Source: Paraburkholderia sp. PREW-6R (GTDB lineage: Bacteria > Pseudomonadota > Gammaproteobacteria > Burkholderiales > Burkholderiaceae). Taken from it: 64,000 bases of DNA. Location: the NCBI RefSeq assembly GCF_039621805.1, contig NZ_CP155074.1, positions 1,054,001 to 1,118,000 of the forward strand. Reading direction: 5' to 3'. A program made the position numbers and the translations under genes. The notes under the pieces are model-generated. The model was given only the letters and a program-made list of their open reading frames with translations, did no database searches and was not told the origin of the DNA. Of this stretch, positions 1 to 9,109 are shown piece by piece (the stretch's first letter is position 1; the number at the start of each line of letters is the position of its first letter).

Positions 1-1685
1 TCCTTGACGAGTTCGTAGCTGGCCGCCATCACGGAAGCGCCGATTGCCGCAGTCTGTTGCGAGCCGCCCGCCAGCACCACGCCCGGCAATGACGAATCGC
101 CATATCGGAACTCGACATCGTCCATGTTCAGGCCGAGCCGTTCGGCCGCCACCTGGGTCTGCGCGGTCGACGTACCCATGCCCATCTCGTGCGCGGCGAT
201 CGAGACCGTTGCGCGCCCTTCCTGCGTCAACGTGATGCGCGCGGCGCCGCCCGGCATCCGGTAATAGGGATAGGTGCCGGTGGCACAGCCCATGCCGACG
301 AGCCAGTCGCCATCGCGCTTCGTCCCGGGCTCGCCGCGCGCCGCCCAGCCGAATCGTTCACGACCGGCTTTCCACGCATCCACGATACCGCGTTGCGAAA
401 ACGGCAGGCCGGTTGTCGGATCGTTTTCCGGCTCATTGCGGATGCGCAATTCAATCGGGTCCATGCGCATCGCGTGCGCCAGTTCGTCGAGACCGGACTC
501 CAGCCCGAAGGTGCCGACGGCCTCGCCCGGCGCGCGCATGAAGGTGTTGGCCGTCATGTTCATTTTCACGGTCTCGACGTCGAGCAGGAAGCTTCGCGAA
601 GCGTACGCGCTCTTCGCCGGCAGGATGAACGGCTCCGGCATGTTGTTGTGCGGCGTCATGGCAACCGTGCCGGTGTGGATCAGCGCGTCGAGCGTTCCGT
701 CGTCCTGCGCGCCGAGCGCCACGCGCTGTTCAGTGAGCGTGCGTCCGCCGACGATGCGGAACACGCCTTCCCGCGACAGCGTGATCCGCACGGGACGCTG
801 CGCGAGCCTCGCGGCCGCCGCGGCCAGCAACTGGTGCTGCCACACCGTCTTCGAACCGAAACCGCCTCCCACATACGGCGACGTGACGTGCACATTTTTC
901 TCGTCGATGCCGAACACTTGCGCAATGGTCCATGCCTCGTGGGCCACCGCCTGCACGGTGTCATGAATGCGCAGATGATCTCCGTCCCACGCCAGCGTTG
1001 CCGCATGCAGTTCGATCGGATTGTGATTGTGGCGAGGCGTCGTGTAGCGCACGTCGATCTTGTACGGCGCGCGAGCGAGCATCGCTTCGGCGTCCTTGAT
1101 TTCGAGCTTGAGCGGCTCGCCCTGGAAAACACCCGTCTCCGAGCCGTTCGCCTTTGCGGCGGCCAGCGAGGTCACGCCGTCGCTCGCTGCTTCGTAGGTG
1201 ACGTGAATCAGCGACTGCGCATGATCGGCCTGCTCCTGCGTGTGCGCGAGCACCAGTGCGACCGGTTGGCCGTTCCAGTGAATCTGGTCGTCCTGCATGA
1301 TGGGCACGTCGTCGCCGCCGGCGGCCTTGGGCTGGCTCATGAACGGCGGCAACGGATTCAGCCGGGGCGCGTTCCGGTACGTCATCACCAGCACGACGCC
1401 TGGTGCGGCCTCGGCTGCGGCGGTATCGATCTCGACGATACGCCCGCGCGCAATGGACGAATATTTGAGCGCCGCGTAAGTCATGCCTTCGAGCGGAAAC
1501 TCCGCGGCGAAGGTCGCGCGGCCGGATACCTTCAGCGGCCCGTCGAGCCGGCTCACCGATGCGCCGATCAGGCCGTGCTCACGGCGAATCAGCGGGTCCG
1601 GTTTGCCGCCGGGGATAAAACTGTCAGGGGCGAGAGCAATCGCCTTATTGAGCACCGCCTGCACGGCGTCTTTGATGATGGACAT
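1..1685 (-). CDS. Xanthine dehydrogenase/aldehyde oxidase family, molybdopterin-binding subunit (partial)
   Basis: Large catalytic subunit of a molybdenum hydroxylase that oxidises an aldehyde or N-heterocycle at a molybdopterin centre. The frame is open from ATG at 1685 to the left window edge, about 561 residues, so the C-terminus is missing. The N-terminal a/b hammerhead region is followed by a GGGFGSK glycine loop (cofactor-contact motif of the family), an FMRAPGE segment and a GSQQTA stretch near the edge. The start overlaps the stop of the FAD subunit by one base (TGATG), and the gene order FeS-FAD-Mo matches PaoABC-type enzymes. The substrate cannot be read from sequence. The active-site glutamate expected near the C-terminus lies outside the window. 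Confidence 0.9.
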   Translation of the reverse strand, partial: MSIIKDAVQAVLNKAIALAPDSFIPGGKPDPLIRREHGLIGASVSRLDGPLKVSGRATFAAEFPLEGMTYAALKYSSIARGRIVEIDTAAAEAAPGVVLVMTYRNAPRLNPLPPFMSQPKAAGGDDVPIMQDDQIHWNGQPVALVLAHTQEQADHAQSLIHVTYEAASDGVTSLAAAKANGSETGVFQGEPLKLEIKDAEAMLARAPYKIDVRYTTPRHNHNPIELHAATLAWDGDHLRIHDTVQAVAHEAWTIAQVFGIDEKNVHVTSPYVGGGFGSKTVWQHQLLAAAAARLAQRPVRITLSREGVFRIVGGRTLTEQRVALGAQDDGTLDALIHTGTVAMTPHNNMPEPFILPAKSAYASRSFLLDVETVKMNMTANTFMRAPGEAVGTFGLESGLDELAHAMRMDPIELRIRNEPENDPTTGLPFSQRGIVDAWKAGRERFGWAARGEPGTKRDGDWLVGMGCATGTYPYYRMPGGAARITLTQEGRATVSIAAHEMGMGTSTAQTQVAAERLGLNMDDVEFRYGDSSLPGVVLAGGSQQTAAIGASVMAASYELVK

Positions 1686-2671
1686 CAGCGGATCTCCTGA
1701 AGAGCCGTCAGTTTGACCAGCGTGTCGGTTATCACGCGCCGACCCAGTTCAATCTTGAAAGCGTTGTCGTGCAAACCACGAGCCGAATCCAGCTCCGCCG
1801 ACGCCGCCGCACGAAAAGCCGCCTCTGTCGCCGGAGCGCCTGCCAGCGCCGCCTCGGCCGCGCTGGCGCGCCACGGCTTGTGCGCGACACCGCCTAACGC
1901 GATCCGCACCTGCTTCACGACGCCGTCCTGCACTTCCAGCGTAGCGGCCACAGAAATGAGCGCAAAGGCATAGGAAGCGCGGTCGCGCACCTTGCGATAG
2001 ACCGAACGTCCCGGAATGGCGGGCGGCAGGCTCACGGCGGTAATCAGCTCGCCGGGTTCCAGCACCGTTTCGATCTGCGGCGTCTCGCCGGGCAGCACAT
2101 GAAAATCGACCAGCGGGACGTCGCGCGCGCCGTTGCGGCCTTCGACCGTTACCACCGCGTCCAGCGCGGCAAGCGCCACGGCCATGTCCGACGGATGCGT
2201 TGCGACGCAGGCCGTGGAAGCGCCGAGGATAGCGTGCATGCGGTTGAAGCCGTCGATGGCGTCGCAGCCGGCACCCGGCGTGCGCTTGTTGCAGCGCGCC
2301 GTGTCATCGTAGAAATAGCCGCAACGGGTGCGCTGCAGGAGATTGCCGCCGACCGTGGCCATGTTGCGGATCTGCGCCGACGCTCCCGCGAGAATGGCCT
2401 CGGACAGCAGCGGGTAGCGTTCGCGAATGCGCCGGTCTGACGCGAGGGCGGTGTTCTTCACGCCAGCGCCGATGCGCAGGCCGCCATCGTCGGTCTCGTC
2501 GATCGAGCGCGCGAGGCCGGTGACATCGACCAGCATCACGGGATGCTCGATGGTCTCGCGCATCAGATCGACGAGGTTGGTGCCGCCGCCCAGATATTTC
2601 GCGCCAGGGCGATTGCCGAGCGTGAGCGCCGCTTGCGCGTCGGGCGCGCGTTCGTAGGTGAAGGCGTCCAT
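1685..2671 (-). CDS. Xanthine dehydrogenase family FAD-binding subunit
   Basis: Medium subunit (328 residues) that passes electrons from the 2Fe-2S subunit to the final acceptor through FAD. It starts MDAFTYERAPD at 2671, where TAATG couples it to the upstream FeS gene; an upstream in-frame ATG lies inside that gene and is rejected. Family marks are the LGGGTNLVDLM loop, TVGGNLLQRTRCGYF and the CO-dehydrogenase flavoprotein C-terminal region. The segment RTRCGYFYD...CNKRTPGAGC carries several cysteines, resembling the PaoB type, whose FAD subunit holds an extra 4Fe-4S cluster. That cluster is inferred from the cysteines. Translationally coupled on both sides. Confidence 0.92.
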   Translation of the reverse strand: MDAFTYERAPDAQAALTLGNRPGAKYLGGGTNLVDLMRETIEHPVMLVDVTGLARSIDETDDGGLRIGAGVKNTALASDRRIRERYPLLSEAILAGASAQIRNMATVGGNLLQRTRCGYFYDDTARCNKRTPGAGCDAIDGFNRMHAILGASTACVATHPSDMAVALAALDAVVTVEGRNGARDVPLVDFHVLPGETPQIETVLEPGELITAVSLPPAIPGRSVYRKVRDRASYAFALISVAATLEVQDGVVKQVRIALGGVAHKPWRASAAEAALAGAPATEAAFRAAASAELDSARGLHDNAFKIELGRRVITDTLVKLTALQEIR

Positions 2672-3201
2672 TATGCGGCCTCGCGCTTGGCGGGCTCGGC
2701 GCCCGCTTTGCCGAACGTGTCCTGGATGGCATCGACGATGCCGTTGTATGCGCCGCAGCGGCACAGGTTGCCGCTCATGCGTTCGCGCAATTCCGTCTCT
2801 GTCAGCACGAACTCCTGCGCGGCCACGTCTTCGCTAACGTAGCTGGGCACACCGCACTTGAGTTCCTGCACCATGCCGACCGCCGAGCAGATCTGCCCCG
2901 GCGTACAGTAGCCGCACTGGAAACCGTCGTGCTCGACGAAAGCCGCCTGCAAGGGATGCAGCGCGTCCGGCTCGCCCAGCCCTTCGATGGTCGTAATCTC
3001 GCAGCCCTGATACTGGACAGCGAGCGCAAGACAACTATTGATTCGTGTGCCGTCCACCAATACGGTGCATGCGCCGCACGCGCCCTGATTACAGCCTTTC
3101 TTCGCGCCAAAAAGATGAAGCCGTTCGCGAATCAGATCGAGAAGCGAGGTCCTGGGGTCGACGTCCAGTTCGACCTCGCTGCCATTAATGACGAAATGCA
3201 T
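2671..3201 (-). CDS. 2Fe-2S iron-sulfur subunit of molybdenum hydroxylase
   Basis: Small electron-transfer subunit (176 residues). The N-terminal plant-type ferredoxin domain has CNQGACGACTVLVDG and a fourth Cys in RINSC. The C-terminal helical domain carries the second cluster in QCGYCTPGQ and NLCRCGAY, the classic paired motifs of the xanthine oxidase family. It begins directly with MHFVINGSEVELDV and has no twin-arginine leader, unlike the exported E. coli PaoA, so the complex is probably cytoplasmic (inference). First gene of the three-gene operon; its stop overlaps the FAD subunit start by one base. Confidence 0.94.
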   Translation of the reverse strand: MHFVINGSEVELDVDPRTSLLDLIRERLHLFGAKKGCNQGACGACTVLVDGTRINSCLALAVQYQGCEITTIEGLGEPDALHPLQAAFVEHDGFQCGYCTPGQICSAVGMVQELKCGVPSYVSEDVAAQEFVLTETELRERMSGNLCRCGAYNGIVDAIQDTFGKAGAEPAKREAA

Positions 3202-3619
3202 GCTTGCTCCCGTTAGGTTCGGGCTTGCGCCGTGGAATGCCAGCCTGTCTGATCGATGGGCCGACGGAGTACGACTCGACTGTGCTGCGGTGCCAGCTTT
3301 TCGAAAGACGGAAAGGACCTGCAGGGTGGTCCGATGCTGGCCTACGGCTGGTCAGGCGAGCAATTCCCGGACCTTGAGCGGCGGCCGTCTTAGGGGTCTG
3401 TCAGACGGCGCGAATTTCCGCCACACCGTGAAGCGCAATCGGAACGATCAAGTCCTGTTGCAACGGAGCGACACGACGTCCTGTTTATAACTTCGCGTCG
3501 TATTCCGGAAATATCATTCAGCCCACTCGCGCGGATCGCTGTGGCGGGTTGAAAAGAAATCTCAAAACAGAGCCAGTGGTGCATTTGAACCGCTGGCCCA
3601 AATAACGAACGCAAACCTC
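3202..3619. other. Intergenic region between molybdenum hydroxylase operon and porin
   Basis: A divergent 418-base gap that must carry the promoters for the leftward hydroxylase operon and the rightward porin. A TATAAC at 3486-3491 could be a porin -10 element, but I see no convincing -35 at proper spacing. No ORF, tRNA or strong hairpin is evident. Confidence 0.5.
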
Positions 3620-4705
3620 ATGAAGAAGACTACTGCGGCACTGGGCGTCGCCCTGCTCGCCCTTTCGGCTCAATCCGCTTTCGCACAAAGCTCGGTGACC
3701 CTTTATGGCCTCGTCGACACGAGCGTGCGCTACCTGACTCATGCCAATTCGAATAACGACAGTCAGGTTTCGATGGGTGAAGGCGTTGAGACGCCAAGTC
3801 GCTTCGGCTTGAAAGGCAGCGAAGATCTGGGCGGCGGAACGTCGGCGGTATTCAAACTCGAGAACCAGTTTCAGCTCTGGTCCGGCAAGCTGGACAACGG
3901 CAACAATACGCTTTTCCAGCGTAACGCTTACGTGGGTTTGTCGAATAACCAGTACGGTACGCTCACATTCGGCCGCCAGCAAACGCCTTTTTTCGATGTG
4001 ATGGGCAATACGTATGACCCACTGACAGTCGGTGACTTCTGGCAGGATAGCTGGGTCTTCAACCCGGTCGGACCGTTCCTCTTCACCAACAATTCCGCGA
4101 AGTACACAGGCCAGTTCGGCGGTCTGCACGTGGAAGGCATGTATGGCTTCGGCGGCGTGGCGGGCAGCGTCGGCGAAAACAGCATGTACGGCGTGACCGT
4201 GCAATACGCGCTGGGCGACCTGATGGCCGACGCCGGCTTCCAGCAAAACGACGTATCGGGCAAAAAATTCAACATCGTGAACGTGAGCGCCGCCTACGCG
4301 ATCACGCCCACGGTGAAGCTGCTCGCAGGCTGGCTGCATTCACAGGACAACACCGGACTCGCCGACGTGGACATGCAACAGTCCGGCACACCCACGCTTG
4401 CGCACGTGAGCCCGAACCGCATCGACGACAGTTTTTATGTCGGCTCGACCTGGCAGGTCATCTCGCCGTTGGCGCTGACGTTCGCCGGCTACTACGATCA
4501 TGCGCGTAACGCCGCACGACTCGACGGTTCGCTCGGCGCTGGCGTCAATTACTCGGCGACCGTGCTTGCCGAGTACTCGCTGTCAAAGCGCACAGAAGTT
4601 TACGGCACGGTCGACTTCACGCGCGGCACGGGTTCGTTCCTCGCGGACTACCCTGGCCGCAACAATCAGACCGGCGTGGCGATCGGTATCCGCAACATCT
4701 TCTGA
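3620..4705 (+). CDS. Gram-negative general porin (Burkholderia OmpC-like)
   Basis: Outer-membrane trimeric beta-barrel porin, 361 residues, the usual size. Residues 1-22 are a signal peptide (basic MKK, hydrophobic ALGVALLALSAQ, cleavage after SAFA), followed by QSSVTLYGLVDTSVRYL, the typical first strand of burkholderial porins. RFGLKGSEDLGGG and the AYVGLSNNQYGTLTFGRQ strand are also diagnostic. The protein ends in a phenylalanine (IGIRNIF), the C-terminal signature for BAM-dependent assembly. Single gene, divergent from the Mo hydroxylase operon; pore specificity is unknown. A second, distinct porin lies at 44123-45271. Confidence 0.95.
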   Translation: MKKTTAALGVALLALSAQSAFAQSSVTLYGLVDTSVRYLTHANSNNDSQVSMGEGVETPSRFGLKGSEDLGGGTSAVFKLENQFQLWSGKLDNGNNTLFQRNAYVGLSNNQYGTLTFGRQQTPFFDVMGNTYDPLTVGDFWQDSWVFNPVGPFLFTNNSAKYTGQFGGLHVEGMYGFGGVAGSVGENSMYGVTVQYALGDLMADAGFQQNDVSGKKFNIVNVSAAYAITPTVKLLAGWLHSQDNTGLADVDMQQSGTPTLAHVSPNRIDDSFYVGSTWQVISPLALTFAGYYDHARNAARLDGSLGAGVNYSATVLAEYSLSKRTEVYGTVDFTRGTGSFLADYPGRNNQTGVAIGIRNIF

Positions 4706-4742
4706 TTGAGCGGGACGCAGGTTCCTTTGGCCATTCCAGCAT

Positions 4743-4776
4743 CAGACCGCTCGGACCGTGAGGCCCGGGCGGTCTG
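4743..4776. terminator. Hairpin between convergent porin and Gly-rich gene
   Basis: Perfect 8-base arms CAGACCGC (4743-4750) and GCGGTCTG (4769-4776) with further partial pairing inside. It lies 38 bases after the porin stop and before the end of the leftward gene at 4846. There is no U-tract, so it may act with Rho or as an mRNA 3-prime stabiliser rather than as an intrinsic terminator. Confidence 0.45.
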
Positions 4777-4845
4777 GTCGAACAGGTCCCACTGCGGCTC
4801 TGCAGTCGCACCGCTGCGTCTATGCGACGCAAACCGGACACCTGT

Positions 4846-5148
4846 TTATTGAGCGCCAGACGCTGCGGTATCCGCGGCTCCCTTCGCGTGCGGATCGTTT
4901 TGCGGCATCCGTGTGGGCGCTTTAGTCGTGCTCATCCCTTTGGACGTCGAGTTTGACTTCGTCGTCCCACCGGCATTGGGCGTACTCATGCCGGTGCCGC
5001 CCTGACCACCGCCGGCACTGCCGCCGCCTCCACTACCGCCTGCGCCTGCACCGCCGCCCCCACCTCCGCCGGCACCTTGAGCCATCGCGGAGCCTGCGAA
5101 AGCCATCACCAATGCAGAAATCAGTACAGATTTCGTTGCTAACTTCAT
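4846..5148 (-). CDS. Small secreted glycine-rich protein, function unknown
   Basis: A 100-residue protein starting MKLATKSVLI at 5148, placed by AGGGAGA a few bases upstream; longer in-frame extensions run into non-coding sequence. Residues 1-24 form a signal peptide with cleavage after AMA-Q. Residues 25-53 are almost pure glycine with some Ala and Ser. The tail is Ser/Thr/Lys-rich and ends PQNDPHAKGAADTAASGAQ. Similar Gly-rich exported proteins are common and uncharacterised in Burkholderiales. It is probably periplasmic or surface-associated (inference). Transcribed leftward after a 163-base gap from the pentulose kinase gene. Confidence 0.75.
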   Translation of the reverse strand: MKLATKSVLISALVMAFAGSAMAQGAGGGGGGGAGAGGSGGGGSAGGGQGGTGMSTPNAGGTTKSNSTSKGMSTTKAPTRMPQNDPHAKGAADTAASGAQ

Positions 5149-5311
5149 GTCCGTCTCCCTGAGTATGATTGAGCGCCATCGCCGATTGACGTGAAAGCGT
5201 GGCAGAAGCCCCGTTCGCCATTCGATCCAGGATACGCATCCGGTTGGCAGACAGGGCACATCTGACGCGCAACGACTATGCCCGGCTCGCTTCATACATG
5301 GGGAATGACGC

Positions 5312-6958
5312 TCACGCGAGCGCCTGTCTGATTTCTCTACCGACACGCTGCAACGCGTTGAACGCGCGATACCTTGCGTCGTGCAATGCCGCGATGTCGC
5401 CGCTGGCCGGCTCGTACGTCCGGCTAATCTGCGACATGCCGACCATCGCCGAGCGCACGTCGCCAAAGTGGCCGCCGGCCACTGCGCCCAGCATGGCGGC
5501 TCCCAGTAAAACCGGTTCTTCCGCCTGCGTAGCGAGAACCGGCTTTCCCGTTGTATCCGCAAGCAGTTGCCTCACGAGATCGAGACGCCCCGCGCCGCCG
5601 CTGATGACCACCCGCTCGATTGGCGCGCCCGCGCTCGCCTGCGCTTCGATGATCTGGCGAAGGCCGTAGCCGATACTGCTGAGCCCGGCGATGTAAATGG
5701 CGATCAGGCTGTTCAGGTCGTCGTCCATGCCGAGCCCCGCGATGATGGCGCGGGCGTGAGGATCGGCAAATGGTGCGCGGTTTCCCAGAAATTCCGGAAC
5801 GACGTGCAACCCCTCGGCGAGCTTCACTGTCTCCGACAAGCCGCCGGCCTCCTGCACAGCCAGCCCGGCAAGCAGGCCCGGCAACGATTGCCCGGCCTGC
5901 TGCGCCTGTTGTCGGGCCACGGCCGCCGCCGGATGCATGGCCAGCAGCCGCTCGATTGCGGCTCCCGCGACGGACTGCCCGCCTTCGTTCAACCACGCGT
6001 GCGGCACCATCGCCGAGAAGTACGGACCCCACACGCCTGGCACGAACACCGGACTGCGGGTCGTGGTCATCGTGCACGACGACGTACCGAACACATATCC
6101 CAGGTTCGACTCGGACTGTCCGTCGGCGCCGACCGTGCCGATGCCGCCGGCATGGGCATCGATCACGCCCGTCGCGACCGGCGTACCGGCCCGCAGGCCG
6201 AGTTCGGCGGCGGCGTCTGCCGTCAGGCCGGCGCCGAGCGGCGTACCCGCATCCACGACGCGCTGGCCGATGCGCGCAAAGCCTTCGTCGGCCAGCACGC
6301 CGAGGCCGACCGTGCGGAAGTAGCTTTCGTCCCAGCGCCGCTCGTGCGCCAGATACGTCCACTTGCAGGTCACGGTACAGGTTGAGCGCGACAGATCTCC
6401 GGTCGCTCGCCAGGTCAGAAAATCGGTCAGGTCGAAAAATTGCCATGCAGCCGCGAATACGTCGGGCCTGTTTTCGAGCAGCCATAGCAGCTTGGGCGTC
6501 TCCATTTCCGGAGAGATTTTGCCGCCGACGAATTTCAGCACGTCGTGGCCCGTCGCGTTGATGCGCTCGGCCTGCTCCACTGCCCGGTGATCCATCCACA
6601 CGATAATGTCGCGCTGTGCGTCGCCCGACGGCCCGACCGGCAAAGAATGGCCTCCGGCGCCCAGCACGACGAGCGAACAGGTGGCGTCGAAGCCGATGCC
6701 GGCAATGAGCCCGGGCGACACCGAGGCCTGTGCGAGCGCGTCCTTCACGGAATCACACACCGCGTTCCAGATTTCGCCGCTCGACTGTTCGACGATGGAG
6801 CCGCTCGCATGAAAGAGGGTGATGTCACGTTTCGCCGACGACACCATGCGGCCGGCGAGATCGAAGATGCCAGCGCGCGCGCTTCCCGTGCCGACGTCCA
6901 CGCCAATGACATATCGCGCGCCATCTGCCGCGGACGGGTCTCGTTTATCTGAGGTCAT
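5312..6958 (-). CDS. FGGY-family pentulose kinase (D-ribulokinase type)
   Basis: ATP-dependent kinase of 548 residues, expected to phosphorylate the D-ribulose made by the neighbouring ribitol dehydrogenase. Visible features are the N-terminal ATPase-fold motif YVIGVDVGTGSARAGIFD, IGFDATCSLVVL, the substrate-loop residues WMDHRA, the GVIDAHAGGIGTVG segment and the C-terminal nucleotide-site VISGGAGRLDLVRQLLAD. WMDHRA and GVIDAHAGG are typical of the pentulose (ribulose/ribitol) FGGY subgroup rather than glycerol or xylulose kinases. Last gene of the pentitol operon, 83 bases after rbtD. The assignment to D-ribulose is from subgroup likeness plus context. Confidence 0.85.
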   Translation of the reverse strand: MTSDKRDPSAADGARYVIGVDVGTGSARAGIFDLAGRMVSSAKRDITLFHASGSIVEQSSGEIWNAVCDSVKDALAQASVSPGLIAGIGFDATCSLVVLGAGGHSLPVGPSGDAQRDIIVWMDHRAVEQAERINATGHDVLKFVGGKISPEMETPKLLWLLENRPDVFAAAWQFFDLTDFLTWRATGDLSRSTCTVTCKWTYLAHERRWDESYFRTVGLGVLADEGFARIGQRVVDAGTPLGAGLTADAAAELGLRAGTPVATGVIDAHAGGIGTVGADGQSESNLGYVFGTSSCTMTTTRSPVFVPGVWGPYFSAMVPHAWLNEGGQSVAGAAIERLLAMHPAAAVARQQAQQAGQSLPGLLAGLAVQEAGGLSETVKLAEGLHVVPEFLGNRAPFADPHARAIIAGLGMDDDLNSLIAIYIAGLSSIGYGLRQIIEAQASAGAPIERVVISGGAGRLDLVRQLLADTTGKPVLATQAEEPVLLGAAMLGAVAGGHFGDVRSAMVGMSQISRTYEPASGDIAALHDARYRAFNALQRVGREIRQALA

Positions 6959-7041
6959 AACTCACTGCCTGCTGGTGGGGCGGCCGATGGAGCGTCGGGT
7001 CGGCCAGCGGGTTGGTCGACGGGTGCGCCGTTCATCGCGCA

Positions 7042-7770
7042 TCAAAGATCGACGTTGTTCGGAAGAATGACGATATCGCGGATGGTCACGCCGCGTGGCC
7101 GCGTGAGCATGAACAGCACCGCGTCGGCGACCTCCTTGGGCTGCATCAGGCTGCCCGACGCGAGCGCTTCGTCCATCTTCGCTTTCGGCCAGTCGTCGAG
7201 GAGCGCCGTGACGACGGGGCCAGGACATACCGCGCCGACACGCACGCCATGTTTGGCGAGTTGACGCCGCGTGGTGTGCACGAAGGCCTGCACCGCGAAC
7301 TTGGACGCCGTGTAAATCGGCTCCCACACCACCGGCACGATCCCGGCAATGGAACTGGTGAAAACGATATCGCCTGACTTCTGCGCGACCATGTGCGGTA
7401 TCACGGCGCGCACGGACCGGAATGCCGCATTCACATTGAGATTGAGCACGCGGTCCCAGACATCGGGATCGCCCTCGGCCACTTCGCCCCCCACGTACGC
7501 GCCGGCGTTCGCGTGAAAGACGTCGAGGCCGCCGGCAAGCTCGAGGATTTTCGGCAAAAGGGCGGCTACCTCCGCGGGCTGCAGCAGGTCCACGACCAAC
7601 GGCAAAGCGTTCGCGCCGAGTTCGGCGCAACGCTTGTCGAGGTTCTCTCTCGCGCGATCGACCAGCACGACTTTCGCCCCTTCGGCAATCAGGGTGCGCG
7701 CACATTCGAGACCGATGCCCGACGCAGCGCCCGTGATCGCGGCGATTTTTCCTTTCATGGATTCACTCAT
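7042..7770 (-). CDS. rbtD: Ribitol 2-dehydrogenase (SDR family)
   Basis: NAD-dependent oxidation of ribitol to D-ribulose; classical SDR of 242 residues. Cofactor loop TGAASGIG at residues 13-20, Asp38 at the end of strand 2 (NAD preference), NAG motif in HANAG, and catalytic Ser140, Tyr153 and Lys157 (YTASK). Long stretches such as GDPDVWDRVLN, YTASKFAVQAFVHTTRRQ and PGPVVTALLDDWPKAKMDEA match the enterobacterial ribitol dehydrogenase as I remember it, which is much closer than generic SDR similarity. TAGGAGT lies 5 bases before ATG at 7770. Flanked by the ABC permease and the FGGY kinase, so it is the dehydrogenase step of the operon. Confidence 0.9.
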   Translation of the reverse strand: MSESMKGKIAAITGAASGIGLECARTLIAEGAKVVLVDRARENLDKRCAELGANALPLVVDLLQPAEVAALLPKILELAGGLDVFHANAGAYVGGEVAEGDPDVWDRVLNLNVNAAFRSVRAVIPHMVAQKSGDIVFTSSIAGIVPVVWEPIYTASKFAVQAFVHTTRRQLAKHGVRVGAVCPGPVVTALLDDWPKAKMDEALASGSLMQPKEVADAVLFMLTRPRGVTIRDIVILPNNVDL

Positions 7771-7814
7771 TGCTGACTCCTATGCGAGAGTAGACGGTTC
7801 CGGTGTCGATCGAA

Positions 7815-9095
7815 TCATGCGCGGCCATGCGAAACGCGGGACTGCCTGGCCAGCGAATCGACGATCACCGCGATGGCCAGCACGGCGCCAGTAATCATGA
7901 AACGCAACGAGGACGACAGATTGAGCAGCGTGAGGCCGCTTGCAATCGACTGGATCACGATAATGCCCAGCACCGCCGAATAGGCGCTGCCACGGCCGCC
8001 AAAGAGACTGGTGCCGCCAATCACCGCCGCGGCGATCGCGTTCAGGTTCACGTCGCCGCTACCCGCCTGCTGGCTGGCCGACGCGAGCCGCGCCGCGGTC
8101 AGCACGCCGCCGAGGGCGGCAAGACTCGCGCACAGAACGAACGCGCTGGTGTAGATGGCGCCGACCTTGATCCCCGCCCGTCTCGCAGCCTCGTGATTGC
8201 CGCCCACGGCGTGCATCGAGCGTCCCCAGCGGGTCCGCTTCAGCGCATAGTCCATCGCGACCGAAAGACCGAGGAACACGCCGAACATCAGCGGCACGCC
8301 ACGCCCCTGGTTGAGGTAGGCGACCACGGCTTCCAGCAGCACGGTGATGGCGACGGCACGCACGAGAAGACTGCCGACCGAGGGTGCGGAGAGCTGCGAC
8401 GCGCGGCGACGCTCGCGTGTACGCAGCCCGATCGCGAGCATCACCGCGCCGGGGACGAGCGCGAGCAGATACGAGATCACAGCAGGAATGATGATGAGCT
8501 GGCCGAGATTGACCATCGCCGAGTCGTAGGGCAGATTGATCGACCCCGTTGCGCCCAGCACGTAGAGCTGCATGCCGAGGATCGCCAGCAGCCCGGCCAG
8601 CGTCGCGACGAAGCTCGGCATCCCTAACCGGTTCAGCAGGAACGCATACACAGCGCCGACCAGCGCGCCCACGCCGATGGCGACCACAATCGCAAGCAGC
8701 ACCGGCCAGCCGTGATTGACCCAGAGCGTCCCCACGAGCGCCGACGCGAAACCGCTCATCGAGCCCACGGACAGGTCGATCTGCCCCACCATCAGTACGC
8801 AGACGATACCCAGCGAGATCACGCCGACCGTCGAACAGTCGAACAGCAGATTCACCAGATTGTCGGCCGAGAGAAACACCGGGTTCAGACTCGTGAACAC
8901 GGTCCAGATGATGATCAGGCCCGCGACGACCGGCAGCGACCCCAGATCGCCGGAGCGCACCCGCTCGACAAACGCGGCGACCGTGCCGCCCACGCCGATC
9001 GCGTGCTTGACGCGAATGTCGCTGCGGTCGAGCAGCGCGGACGGCTTGTTGGCTCCCGGTGTTTCCTGCGGGGCGCCTTGCATTTCATTAGTCAT
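7815..9095 (-). CDS. Sugar/pentitol ABC transporter permease (RbsC/XylH family)
   Basis: Inner-membrane permease of 426 residues with about ten hydrophobic segments and a roughly 45-residue polar N-terminus. Family landmarks are VGQIDLSVGSMSGFASAL, the GNHEAARRAGI cytoplasmic loop that contacts the ATPase (EAA-like), and IAAAVIGGTSLFGGRG near the C-terminus. GAGGAGA precedes ATG at 9095 by 5 bases. It sits 14 bases downstream of the ATPase gene and upstream of rbtD, so it probably imports ribitol or a related pentitol. Confidence 0.93.
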   Translation of the reverse strand: MTNEMQGAPQETPGANKPSALLDRSDIRVKHAIGVGGTVAAFVERVRSGDLGSLPVVAGLIIIWTVFTSLNPVFLSADNLVNLLFDCSTVGVISLGIVCVLMVGQIDLSVGSMSGFASALVGTLWVNHGWPVLLAIVVAIGVGALVGAVYAFLLNRLGMPSFVATLAGLLAILGMQLYVLGATGSINLPYDSAMVNLGQLIIIPAVISYLLALVPGAVMLAIGLRTRERRRASQLSAPSVGSLLVRAVAITVLLEAVVAYLNQGRGVPLMFGVFLGLSVAMDYALKRTRWGRSMHAVGGNHEAARRAGIKVGAIYTSAFVLCASLAALGGVLTAARLASASQQAGSGDVNLNAIAAAVIGGTSLFGGRGSAYSAVLGIIVIQSIASGLTLLNLSSSLRFMITGAVLAIAVIVDSLARQSRVSHGRA

Positions 9096-9109
9096 GATCG
9101 TCTCCTCGT

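Noticed and set aside
189..1700. 503-codon open frame on the plus strand at the left edge
   Set aside because: Antisense to the Mo-binding subunit, which reads uninterrupted from 1685 to base 1 with cofactor motifs.
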